From positions 1 through 5,523 of the forward strand of contig JADFFP010000102.1 in NCBI GenBank assembly GCA_022568115.1: a stretch of DNA of 5,523 nucleotides, given 5' to 3'. The position numbers and the translations under genes are program-made. Every line of letters begins with the position of its first letter. Positions within the stretch are counted from its first letter, which is position 1. The notes beneath the pieces are model-generated. The model saw nothing but the letters and a program-made list of their open reading frames with translations, did no database searches and was not told the origin of the DNA. Source of the stretch: Pseudomonadota bacterium (GTDB lineage: Bacteria; Pseudomonadota; Alphaproteobacteria; Sphingomonadales; SMXR01). Below, piece after piece: positions 1 through 5,523 of the stretch.

Positions 1-1
1 C

Positions 2-124
2 AACAAATTTAAACCATGGAAATATAGAGCCTAGTTCGCTTTTGATGACCAGCGGCGCGCTGAGGAATTTGAAGAATATTTAAAAACTTCTTCCGGGCGG
101 GCATTTACCAAGAAGCATTTCTAA
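2..124 (+). pseudogene. GIY-YIG nuclease-family protein, C-terminal end with in-frame amber stop (partial)
   Basis: Only the last 40 codons are inside the window; the gene enters from the left, so the GIY-YIG catalytic core is not visible. The reading frame starting at base 2 gives NKFKPWKYRA, then a TAG at 32-34, then FAFDDQRRAEEFEEYLKTSS and GRAFTKKHF before TAA at 122-124. A KPW element, an AF-D-D segment, an FE-YLK helix and a terminal SGRAF-KK tail are what I know from the end of small (about 80-100 residue) GIY-YIG proteins annotated as putative endonucleases. The match continues on both sides of the TAG without a frame change, so a single substitution of one codon, possibly a Tyr codon, is the simplest reading. 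The gene may be decayed, the protein may be truncated by about 30 residues, or the base may be a sequencing error. The family call is from memory of the motif, not from a search. Confidence 0.72.
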
Positions 125-143
125 CATATGGCGTAGGAAGACC

Positions 144-172
144 GGCGCAACAAGCCCTTAAGGGCGCAACAA
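144..172. repeat. 10-base direct repeat flanking a 12-base palindrome
   Basis: GGCGCAACAA occurs at 144-153 and again at 163-172, a period of 19 bases. Overlapping them, GCCCTTAAGGGC at 154-165 is a perfect palindrome. The element lies between the nuclease remnant (+) and the 3' end of the exported-protein gene (-), where the two transcription units converge. It could be a weak bidirectional stop signal, a protein-binding site or chance. No long T-tract follows it on either strand, although the minus strand continues with TTGTTG. Confidence 0.45.
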
Positions 173-197
173 ATCCCATCGCCCGCTCCATTTTTTT
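162..197 (+). terminator. Weak candidate rho-independent terminator after the nuclease remnant
   Basis: On the plus strand GGGCG (162-166) can pair with CGCCC (180-184) around a 13-base loop, and a run of seven T follows at 191-197. The stem is short, the loop is large and six bases separate stem and T-tract, so this is a suggestion only. Its position, 38 bases after the TAA of the nuclease frame, is right for a transcript end. Confidence 0.27.
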
Positions 198-208
198 CAG
201 CGGAAAAC

Positions 209-688
209 TTACTCTTCGGCTTCCAAATCTTCTTCTTCCGAATCCATGACGATCGGGATCATCAGGTGCGGAGCCGGCAGGTTCATCATCCAGGTTTTGC
301 CGTCACCGGGATCGGTATTGAACCCCTGGTAGCTTCCAGCGCCCGGGATAATCACCATAATATGGGGATAATCCCCTGCCAGCATGTAGGACACGCCTGT
401 TTCATCGACGGCGTAGTTCCCGTCAACAAGCTCTGATCTCATGGCGGCGGTCCATATAGGGTCGGCGCACACCGGGCCCGAATTTACATTTTCACCGATA
501 TAGGGAAAACAGGTCCAGTAATCACTGCCCTCGCGCAGCACCGTTCCGTCCGGCAACATAATGGTGGCTTCACTTGCGATGGCTTCCGGTCCCGCCGACA
601 TCGCGAGTGCAATCATATCCTCGTCGGCCAACGCAGCAGACCCCGCAAATAGCGCCCCCGCGGCCAATGGTATCAACATCTTTTTCAT
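209..688 (-). CDS. Exported protein of unknown function with signal peptide
   Basis: The product is 159 residues, stop TAA at 209-211. The ATG at 686-688 is preferred over the far upstream in-frame Met because it is preceded by AAGGGGGA about 7 bases away and opens a textbook signal peptide: MKK, a hydrophobic stretch to about residue 18, then ALA before Asp22 as a signal peptidase I site. The mature part is about 138 residues and should be periplasmic or secreted. It has only two cysteines, C60 (WTCFP) and C74 (PVCADP), which could form a disulfide. The C-terminal half carries a duplicated element: YPHIMVIIPG at 107-116 and PAPHLMIPI at 138-146, separated by a GFNTDPGDGKTW segment. The last 11 residues are strongly acidic (DSEEEDLEAEE). 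It resembles, from memory, uncharacterised exported proteins of proteobacteria with repeated PH-M motifs near the C-terminus; I know no established function. The gene lies downstream of the acyl-CoA ligase gene on the same strand with 160 bases between, and its own leader argues for separate expression. Confidence 0.85.
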   Translation of the reverse strand: MKKMLIPLAAGALFAGSAALADEDMIALAMSAGPEAIASEATIMLPDGTVLREGSDYWTCFPYIGENVNSGPVCADPIWTAAMRSELVDGNYAVDETGVSYMLAGDYPHIMVIIPGAGSYQGFNTDPGDGKTWMMNLPAPHLMIPIVMDSEEEDLEAEE

Positions 689-697
689 GAAGTATTC
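689..697 (-). promoter_or_regulatory. Ribosome binding site deciding the exported-protein start
   Basis: Read on the minus strand, the bases just upstream of the ATG are AAGGGGGAATACTTC. The purine-rich AGGGGGA core lies at about 696-702, about 7 bases from the start codon. It selects the start that opens the signal peptide and argues against a 49-residue longer form whose extra N-terminus is basic and unlike an exported protein. Confidence 0.65.
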
Positions 698-716
698 CCC
701 CTTGAATGAATTAACT

Positions 717-733
717 ATCCGGGCCACCCGGAT
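717..733 (-). promoter_or_regulatory. Perfect 7-bp hairpin in the leader of the exported-protein gene
   Basis: ATCCGGG (717-723) and CCCGGAT (727-733) are exact inverted complements around a three-base loop. The element begins 28 bases upstream of the exported-protein start codon, outside its ribosome binding site. No T-run follows on either strand, so it does not look like an intrinsic terminator. It could be a leader structure affecting RNA stability or translation, or an operator dyad. The structure is visible; any role is inference. Confidence 0.4.
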
Positions 734-764
734 CTTATTCCGACTGAAACAACGTTTATCGAAT

Positions 765-817
765 AAAAAGAAAAACCCCCGCCAAGCCTTAAGCCTAGCA
801 GAATGCCCAGTAAGGGG
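765..817 (-). terminator. Weak candidate terminator downstream of the acyl-CoA ligase gene
   Basis: On the minus strand, GGGGG (780-776) runs directly into TTTTTCTTTTT (775-765), the usual appearance of the right arm and U-tract of an intrinsic terminator. A matching CCCC arm exists at 817-814, but the loop would be over 30 bases. A second small hairpin, TGCCC/GGGCA at 804-819, competes with it. The position 30-85 bases after the ligase stop fits. The G-rich to T-rich junction is clear, but the stem is poor. Confidence 0.3.
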
Positions 818-848
818 CAAATCCCGGCTCATCACCCTCTTTGTTTAA

Positions 849-2657
849 TCAATAGAGCGCCTCAAGCTGGTCCCCAAACTCTGCCTTGATGGCATGGCGG
901 CGGATTTTGAGGGTCGGGGTCATCTGCCGGTTCTCGACCGTAAAGGGATGGGGGCTAAGGATGAACTTCCGGACTTTTTCCAGGTTTGATAGCTTGCCGT
1001 TGACCCGGCCGACGGCGGCGCTGATGGCCTTGATAAGTTCCTTGTCATCGTGGAGAATTGCCAAATCCGCATCGCGTCCGTTCTCGGCCGCCCATTTTTT
1101 AAGCCATACTTCGTCAGGAACGACCAGGCCGACCAGATAGGAGTGGCCATCACCAGAGACCATGGCTTGTGCAATCTCCGGCTCCAGGGTCAGAAGCCCC
1201 TCGATCCGCTGGGGTGAGACGTTATTGCCCTTGTCGAAAACAATAATATCCTTCTTGCGGTCGGTGATCTTGAGGTGGCCAAGTTCGGTAAAGCAGCCGA
1301 TGTCTCCGGTGTGCAGCCAACCGTCCTTGATTGCCTCATTGGTGGCTTGCTGATTACGCCAATAGCCTTTCATGACCAGTTCGCCGCGGACCAGAATTTC
1401 CCCGTCCCCGGCAATTTTAACCTCGGTGTTTTTCACCGGCGGGCCGGTGGCGTCGGTGCGGATATCGGGCAGGCAGTTAACACTGATCAGGGGGCCGGTT
1501 TCAGTCTGGCCATAACCTTGCAGCATGGTAATGCCAAAGGCGCGGAAGAATGAGCCGACATCAGGGTTCAAAGCCGCGCCGCCGGACACCATGGCCTTGA
1601 TCTTGCCGCCAAAACGCGCCTGGATTTTTTTCCGGACCAGAATATCGAGGAACTTGTTTTCAATTTTCTCTTTGAAAGTGAGCGAGGTTGGATCGTCCAG
1701 TTTCTTCCGGCCCAGCTCCAGCGTGCGCCGGAACAGCTTTTCTTTCTTGCCGCCTTGTTTCGCCACCGCGGCCTCAACCCGCTCCTTGATCATTTCGAAC
1801 AGGCGCGGAACCACCAGCATGACCGCCGGTTTAACTTCCAGCATATTGGCGCCCAGTTTTTCCAGGCTTTCGGCAAAGTGAATTTCCGCGCCAACCGCGA
1901 TCGGCAAGAAAACATCGCCCAGATGCCCAAAGGCATGGGACATCGGCAGGAAAGAAAGAAACCGGTTGCCGGCTATCCCGAATGGATAAAGAACCTCATA
2001 AGCGCCTTCGCAATTATGAAGGATCGAACCGTGGTGTAAAATTACCCCTTTGGGGGAACCGCCAGTGCCGGAGGTATATATAATGCATGATGTGTCATCA
2101 CGCGTTAAGGCTTCGGCGCCCTGTTTCAGCGCCCCTATATCCCCGGGACTGGCTTCCAGGACTTCGTCCCAGCGGTGCAGCTCGATATTGATGCGCTGGG
2201 AAAGCTCCAGGGGCTCAATCAGAATGGCATGGCGCAGGGTATCCAACTGGTGAGCGGCGGGCAGGAAGGTGCGCGCCAGGCTTTCGGTGGAGACAATCGC
2301 CGCTTTGGCGCCGGAGTTTTCCAGAACGTGCATGTGATCACGGGTGGTATAGGTGGTGTAAAGCGGGACTGTGACGGCCCCCAGCGCCATGATGGCGATA
2401 TCGGAGATCACCCATTCGGGCCGGTTTTCACTCAACAGCGCAACCCGGTCCCCCTTCTTGATCCCAAGGCGTTTCAGCCCTTCGGCCAGCCGGGCAATTT
2501 TATCCGCGCTTTCAGCCCAGGTCAGGGAGGACCATTTGCCATCGCGCTTGGATGAAAGAAGCACGTCTCTCCGGTGTTTTTCCAGCTGGCCGAAAAACAT
2601 CGCCGGCAGACTGTCCCAGCGTTTCATTGCCACAATCTTTTCGGTCTTTTTTGTCAT
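849..2657 (-). CDS. Long-chain fatty acid-CoA ligase (AMP-forming, FAA1/FadD15-like)
   Basis: Complete 602-residue member of the adenylate-forming (ANL) superfamily, a normal length for the FAA1-type (COG1022) acyl-CoA synthetases. It activates a fatty acid with ATP to acyl-AMP and then forms acyl-CoA (EC 6.2.1.3), at the cytosol or inner-membrane face. Visible motifs in order: the phosphate-binding loop YTSGTGGSPKG at 194-204, FLPMSHAFG at 236-244, GYGQTE at 381-386, the fatty-acid signature DGWLHTGD ending in the ribose-binding Asp452, ITDRKKD with Arg467 at 464-470, and the C-terminal TPTLKIRR with the likely adenylation Lys584. All key elements are present, so it should be active. The region around 290-350 is Lys/Arg-rich, as expected for this subfamily rather than for E. 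coli-type FadD. The start at 2655-2657 has GGAG nine bases upstream; a second in-frame Met at residue 11 is possible but less well supported. It is divergent from the glutamate dehydrogenase gene. Chain-length preference cannot be read from the sequence, so I give no gene symbol. Confidence 0.94.
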   Translation of the reverse strand: MTKKTEKIVAMKRWDSLPAMFFGQLEKHRRDVLLSSKRDGKWSSLTWAESADKIARLAEGLKRLGIKKGDRVALLSENRPEWVISDIAIMALGAVTVPLYTTYTTRDHMHVLENSGAKAAIVSTESLARTFLPAAHQLDTLRHAILIEPLELSQRINIELHRWDEVLEASPGDIGALKQGAEALTRDDTSCIIYTSGTGGSPKGVILHHGSILHNCEGAYEVLYPFGIAGNRFLSFLPMSHAFGHLGDVFLPIAVGAEIHFAESLEKLGANMLEVKPAVMLVVPRLFEMIKERVEAAVAKQGGKKEKLFRRTLELGRKKLDDPTSLTFKEKIENKFLDILVRKKIQARFGGKIKAMVSGGAALNPDVGSFFRAFGITMLQGYGQTETGPLISVNCLPDIRTDATGPPVKNTEVKIAGDGEILVRGELVMKGYWRNQQATNEAIKDGWLHTGDIGCFTELGHLKITDRKKDIIVFDKGNNVSPQRIEGLLTLEPEIAQAMVSGDGHSYLVGLVVPDEVWLKKWAAENGRDADLAILHDDKELIKAISAAVGRVNGKLSNLEKVRKFILSPHPFTVENRQMTPTLKIRRHAIKAEFGDQLEALY

Positions 2658-2677
2658 TCAACCGCGCTCCATAATCG

Positions 2678-2698
2678 GATGATACTCAATGTATGATC
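2678..2698. promoter_or_regulatory. Imperfect inverted repeat (candidate operator) in the divergent spacer
   Basis: GATGATAC (2678-2685) and GTATGATC (2691-2698) are inverted complements at seven of eight positions around a five-base centre. A perfect 8-base palindrome ATGATCAT (2693-2700) overlaps the right arm. The symmetry continues weakly outward, with AT-rich blocks on both sides (ATAATCGG to the left, CGGCAATAA to the right). A dyad of this size between two divergent metabolic genes is typical of a dimeric repressor site, and it covers the candidate -10 region of the ligase promoter. Which regulator would bind is unknown; TetR- or GntR-type fatty-acid regulators are possible from general knowledge only. 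Confidence 0.42.
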
Positions 2699-2706
2699 AT
2701 CGGCAA
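2679..2706 (-). promoter_or_regulatory. Candidate sigma-70 promoter of the acyl-CoA ligase gene
   Basis: On the minus strand a -35-like TTGCCG (2706-2701) is followed after 16 bases by TATCAT (2684-2679), which matches TATAAT at five of six positions. The predicted RNA start near 2672 would leave a leader of about 15 bases containing the GGAG ribosome binding site. The -10 box lies within the left arm of the inverted repeat, so repressor binding would be expected to block it. The prediction is by eye. Confidence 0.42.
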
Positions 2707-2763
2707 TAAAAATAAGCAAAAACATCAGAGATTTCCTTGCGTCTTTATCTCATTTATGTCAAT

Positions 2764-2769
2764 GGAGGG
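2764..2769 (+). promoter_or_regulatory. Ribosome binding site deciding the glutamate dehydrogenase start
   Basis: GGAGGG lies four bases before the ATG at 2774-2776. Two other in-frame ATGs at 2756 and 2762 lack a comparable purine-rich site at suitable spacing, and the second of them overlaps this one. This favours the start at 2774, giving a protein that begins MAPKPVSPQD. Confidence 0.6.
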
Positions 2770-2773
2770 CAAA

Positions 2774-5523
2774 ATGGCACCCAAGCCCGTAAGCCCTCAA
2801 GACCGAGCGATGAAACAGCATAAAACCCAAGCCTCTATTCTGGATCAGGTAAAAGCCTCAGCTAGGCCAAAGCTCATTAAGTCCCTCCAGATTTCTGAAA
2901 AGGCCGATCTGGAGCGTTTTATTTCCTCCTTTTTTGTTGCCGCCTCACTGGAAGATCTCAAGGAAACCGAGCCTGAAAAACTGTTCGGGATTGCCTATTC
3001 GATCTGGCGGCTGGCCGGCTACAGGGCGGCGGCTTCGCCTTTGGTCCGGGTTTTCAATCCCGACCTCAGAAAAGACGGATGGAAAACGCCGCACACAGTA
3101 ATTCAGATTGTAAACGACGACATGCCGTTTCTGGTCGACAGCATTGCCGGGTATTTATCCAACATATGCGGATATCGCATTCATATTATGCATCACCCGG
3201 TTCTGGCCGTAAAAAGGGACCGAAGGGGAAAGCGCCTGAAAACCTGTGAAAGGCCCGGCGCCGAGGTAGAGCTGGAAAAAGGCGCCTTGTCCGAATCGTA
3301 CCTTCATGTTGAAATTGATTCCCAAACGGATGCCAAAACTCTCATGGGCCTTGAGAAGGATATTCTGAAAATCCTGGGAGACGTCCGCAGCGCGGTGACG
3401 GACTGGAAACCCATCCTGGCAAAGGCAGATGAAACAATAGCCGAGCTGGAAAAGCACGGCAGGGGCAAAAACAAGCACCTTTTTGACGAAGCCAGGGCGT
3501 TTATGGTCTGGTTGAAAGATGACAATTTCACTTTCCTTGGGTATCGCGAATACACGTTCGAGGGGGATGACAAGGCAAGGGCCATCGACCAGAGCCAGAC
3601 ATCGGGGCTTGGCATCCTGACCGACCCCGACCGTCATGTTATGCGCGGCGCTCATGGTTTAACCCTGTTGGCGGCTGAAATTGCAGATTTCCTCCAGAAC
3701 CAAAGGCCGATGCTGATCACCAAGGCGAACACCCGGACCACGGTTCACCGCCCGGTCCACATGGATTATGTCAGCGTAAAGAAATATGACGAAAACGGGA
3801 AAACCATAGGTGAGCGCGAGTTTGTGGGTCTCTTTACCTCAAAATCCTACCTGAAAAGCCCCTGGGACGTCCCGATCTTGAGAAAAAAGGTCGCCAACGT
3901 ACAAAAACGCGCCCCCCACAGCACCACCAGCCACGCCGGCAAGGCCATAACCCACATCCTTGAAACCTATCCCCGGGATGAATTGTTCCTGACCAGTGAG
4001 CGCCAGCTTTTGAAAACCACCCTTGGGGTTTTGCATTTGCTTGAGAGGCCGCGGCCCCGCGCCTTTATCCGTGAAGACCGGTATGAACGGTACGTTTCGG
4101 CTATCGTTTACGTGCCGAGAGATAGCTATCATTCCGGACTGCGTCAAAAAATCGAAAAAATCCTCTGTGACGCCTACCGGGGGGAAATTTCTGTTTATTA
4201 CGCGCTTTTAAGCGAGGATGTACTGGCGCGCTGGCATTTTATTATCAGAACCCAACCCGGCCAGGTCCCGCGCGTGAGCCATGGTGACTTGAACCGGAAA
4301 ATTGAGGAAGCCGCCAAACCCTGGGCCGAGGGTCTCAGGGAAGAGCTGGTCGATGCTTTTGGCGAGGCAAAAGGACTGGCGCTGTTCGAAAAATACCGGA
4401 CCATCTTCCCGGCATCCTACATGGATGCCTTCAGCCCCCGCCAGGCGATTACCGATATCTCCCATTTACAGGATTTTGATGTCAGCCAGGATGTCAGTTT
4501 CGAGGTATTCCGGGAAGCAGATGACCCGGTTTATGCCCTCAGGCTGAATATTTATCATCCCTCCCGCCTGATTGCGTTGTCTGAATGCTTGCCGATGCTG
4601 GAAAACCTGGGGGTCAGGGTGATCGGGGAAAACTCATATGAGCTTTTGACCGAAACAAAGGGCTACATCCATGCGTTTTACATGGAAACGCCGAACCAGG
4701 GCGGCGTTAACATCAAGGCGACGGAAGAATTGGTCGAGCCAATGCTGGATCTGGTGTGGAAGGGTGAAGTTGAGAATGACGGCTTTAACGCGCTGGCGAT
4801 TCACGGCGGCCTGCCATGCCGGGATATTGTTATTTTGCGGGCTTATGCGAAATATCTGCGGCAACTGGGTCTACCGTTTTCACAGGATCTTATTGAGGAT
4901 TGCCTGGTTCAGACCCCGCGTATCGCCAGGCGCCTGATCAAATTGTTTTATGTTCTGTTCAAGCCGGGCAATGAATCCAAGGAAAACCGCCGGAAGTGGG
5001 CCGAGGCGATCGTACGCGAAATCCACAGCAATTTAAATCGTATCAAAAGCCTCGACCAGGACCGAATCTTCAGGTCCTATTTAAACGTCATCCTGGCCAC
5101 CCTAAGGAGCAACTTTTTTACCAGCGAAGTTTTGGCCACAAGCATTCCGAAGACGATTCTTGAAGCCGATGTTCCGGTCCCGGCCCTGGCCTTCAAAATC
5201 CGCTCCTCGGTACTGGAAGACGCTCCCAAACCCCGCCCATTTGTGGAAATATTTGTTTACTCACCGCGCCTTGAAGGGCTTCACTTGCGCGGTGGTCCGG
5301 TCGCCAGAGGGGGCTTGAGATGGTCGGACCGGCGCGATGATTTCCGCACTGAAGTGCTGGGCCTGATGAAAGCCCAGCAGGTCAAAAATGCAGTGATTGT
5401 TCCAGTCGGCGCCAAAGGCGGGTTTTTTCCAAAGAACCTGCCACTCAAGGGAAGCCGCGATGAGGTGTTTGCCGAGGCCCTTTCCTGTTACCGGATTTTT
5501 TTCCCTACCCTCTTGTCCCTGAC
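2774..5523 (+). CDS. NAD-specific glutamate dehydrogenase, large (about 180 kDa) type; 3' end outside window
   Basis: The frame is open for 916 codons and leaves the window without a stop. Full-length members have roughly 1,550-1,620 residues, so a bit over half is seen. The enzyme oxidatively deaminates L-glutamate to 2-oxoglutarate and ammonium with NAD+ (EC 1.4.1.2), a cytosolic, catabolic reaction linking amino acids to the TCA cycle. Family landmarks in order: NDDMPFLVDS at 114-123, DDNFTFLGYREY at 249-260, a KANTRTTVHRPVHMDY stretch followed by EFVGLFTS near 350, HILETYPRDELF near 395-405, and the catalytic-domain opening RGGPVARGGLRWSDRRDD from 839. This runs into the VLGLMKAQQVKNAVIVPVGA block and KGGFF at 861-885, where Lys881 in VGAKGG is the likely catalytic lysine. 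Known structures of this class place ACT-like regulatory domains in the N-terminal half; that is family knowledge. No internal stop or frameshift was seen. It is the first gene rightward of the divergent spacer. The class is often called GdhB or GDH2, but naming varies. Confidence 0.95.
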   Translation, partial: MAPKPVSPQDRAMKQHKTQASILDQVKASARPKLIKSLQISEKADLERFISSFFVAASLEDLKETEPEKLFGIAYSIWRLAGYRAAASPLVRVFNPDLRKDGWKTPHTVIQIVNDDMPFLVDSIAGYLSNICGYRIHIMHHPVLAVKRDRRGKRLKTCERPGAEVELEKGALSESYLHVEIDSQTDAKTLMGLEKDILKILGDVRSAVTDWKPILAKADETIAELEKHGRGKNKHLFDEARAFMVWLKDDNFTFLGYREYTFEGDDKARAIDQSQTSGLGILTDPDRHVMRGAHGLTLLAAEIADFLQNQRPMLITKANTRTTVHRPVHMDYVSVKKYDENGKTIGEREFVGLFTSKSYLKSPWDVPILRKKVANVQKRAPHSTTSHAGKAITHILETYPRDELFLTSERQLLKTTLGVLHLLERPRPRAFIREDRYERYVSAIVYVPRDSYHSGLRQKIEKILCDAYRGEISVYYALLSEDVLARWHFIIRTQPGQVPRVSHGDLNRKIEEAAKPWAEGLREELVDAFGEAKGLALFEKYRTIFPASYMDAFSPRQAITDISHLQDFDVSQDVSFEVFREADDPVYALRLNIYHPSRLIALSECLPMLENLGVRVIGENSYELLTETKGYIHAFYMETPNQGGVNIKATEELVEPMLDLVWKGEVENDGFNALAIHGGLPCRDIVILRAYAKYLRQLGLPFSQDLIEDCLVQTPRIARRLIKLFYVLFKPGNESKENRRKWAEAIVREIHSNLNRIKSLDQDRIFRSYLNVILATLRSNFFTSEVLATSIPKTILEADVPVPALAFKIRSSVLEDAPKPRPFVEIFVYSPRLEGLHLRGGPVARGGLRWSDRRDDFRTEVLGLMKAQQVKNAVIVPVGAKGGFFPKNLPLKGSRDEVFAEALSCYRIFFPTLLSL

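Larger units (their letters stand above)
2658..2773. other. Divergent intergenic control region between acyl-CoA ligase and glutamate dehydrogenase genes
   Basis: This AT-rich spacer of 116 bases must hold the promoters of both flanking genes unless the transcripts start further inside. The ligase side shows a plausible promoter. The dehydrogenase side is less clear: TATGAT at 2692-2697 is a good -10 hexamer on the plus strand but has no recognisable -35 partner at normal spacing, and TTGCGT at 2737-2742 has no -10 at a workable distance. An activator-dependent promoter, or one using the dyad region, is possible but inferred. Confidence 0.6.

Noticed and set aside
689..835. A 49-residue N-terminal extension of the exported protein, starting from an upstream in-frame Met at 835
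   Set aside because: The extension is basic and has no family-like features, the strong ribosome binding site and signal peptide begin at 688, and the leader hairpin falls inside the supposed coding part.
561..848. Plus-strand open frame of 95 codons opposite the exported-protein gene and its leader
   Set aside because: It is antisense to a gene with a clear signal peptide, has low-complexity Ala/Ser composition, and has no supporting ribosome binding site or recognisable motif.
2175..2555. Plus-strand open frame of 126 codons inside the acyl-CoA ligase gene
   Set aside because: It lies fully opposite well conserved ligase coding sequence, and its composition is that expected from the complementary strand.
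2737..2759. TTGCGT and TTATGT as a promoter for the dehydrogenase gene
   Set aside because: The spacing between the hexamers is only 11 bases and the -10 would lie next to the ribosome binding site, so it cannot act as a normal sigma-70 promoter.
2752..2769. TTGACA on the minus strand (2763-2758) as -35 of the acyl-CoA ligase promoter
   Set aside because: The hexamer is perfect, but no acceptable -10 follows at 15-19 bases; the pair at 2701-2706 and 2679-2684 fits better.
3155..3655. Minus-strand open frame of 166 codons within the glutamate dehydrogenase gene
   Set aside because: The plus strand here encodes the conserved NDDMPFL-to-DDNFTFLGYR part of the dehydrogenase. The antisense frame shows no motif and has the pattern of a shadow.
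3839..4147. Minus-strand open frame of 102 codons, Gly-rich, within the glutamate dehydrogenase gene
   Set aside because: It is antisense to family-conserved sequence (LETYPRDELF region), with no independent start signal or recognisable domain.

Overview
The window reads as a piece of a proteobacterial, most likely alphaproteobacterial, chromosome with moderate GC content. The lineage is inferred from the style of the large NAD-dependent glutamate dehydrogenase, the FAA1-type acyl-CoA ligase and a GIY-YIG endonuclease tail. I see no phage, insertion sequence, tRNA, rRNA or CRISPR array.

Layout from left to right. Bases 2-124 (+) hold the last 40 codons of a GIY-YIG nuclease-family gene, which runs in from the left and carries an in-frame amber codon at 32-34. 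A gap of 84 bases (125-208) holds a short palindrome between two copies of a 10-base repeat and a weak terminator candidate. On the minus strand, 209-688 encodes a 159-residue exported protein of unknown function with a clear signal peptide. A leader of about 160 bases (689-848) separates it from an upstream gene on the same strand, 849-2657, a complete 602-residue AMP-forming long-chain fatty acid-CoA ligase. Bases 2658-2773 are a compact divergent control region. From 2774 to the right edge (+) runs one open frame of 916 residues with no stop. It is the N-terminal regulatory part and the beginning of the catalytic domain of a very large NAD-specific glutamate dehydrogenase, which continues outside the window.

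Function. The two large genes feed central carbon metabolism: the ligase activates fatty acids for beta-oxidation or lipid synthesis, and the dehydrogenase turns glutamate into 2-oxoglutarate and ammonium. They are divergently transcribed from a 116-base spacer. An imperfect inverted repeat in that spacer overlaps a reasonable promoter for the ligase, so local control of at least that gene is plausible. The small exported protein is the least understood intact gene. I found no convincing new multi-gene system. The items most worth checking are the amber-interrupted nuclease tail, the exported protein with its duplicated Pro-His motif, and the dyad in the divergent spacer.
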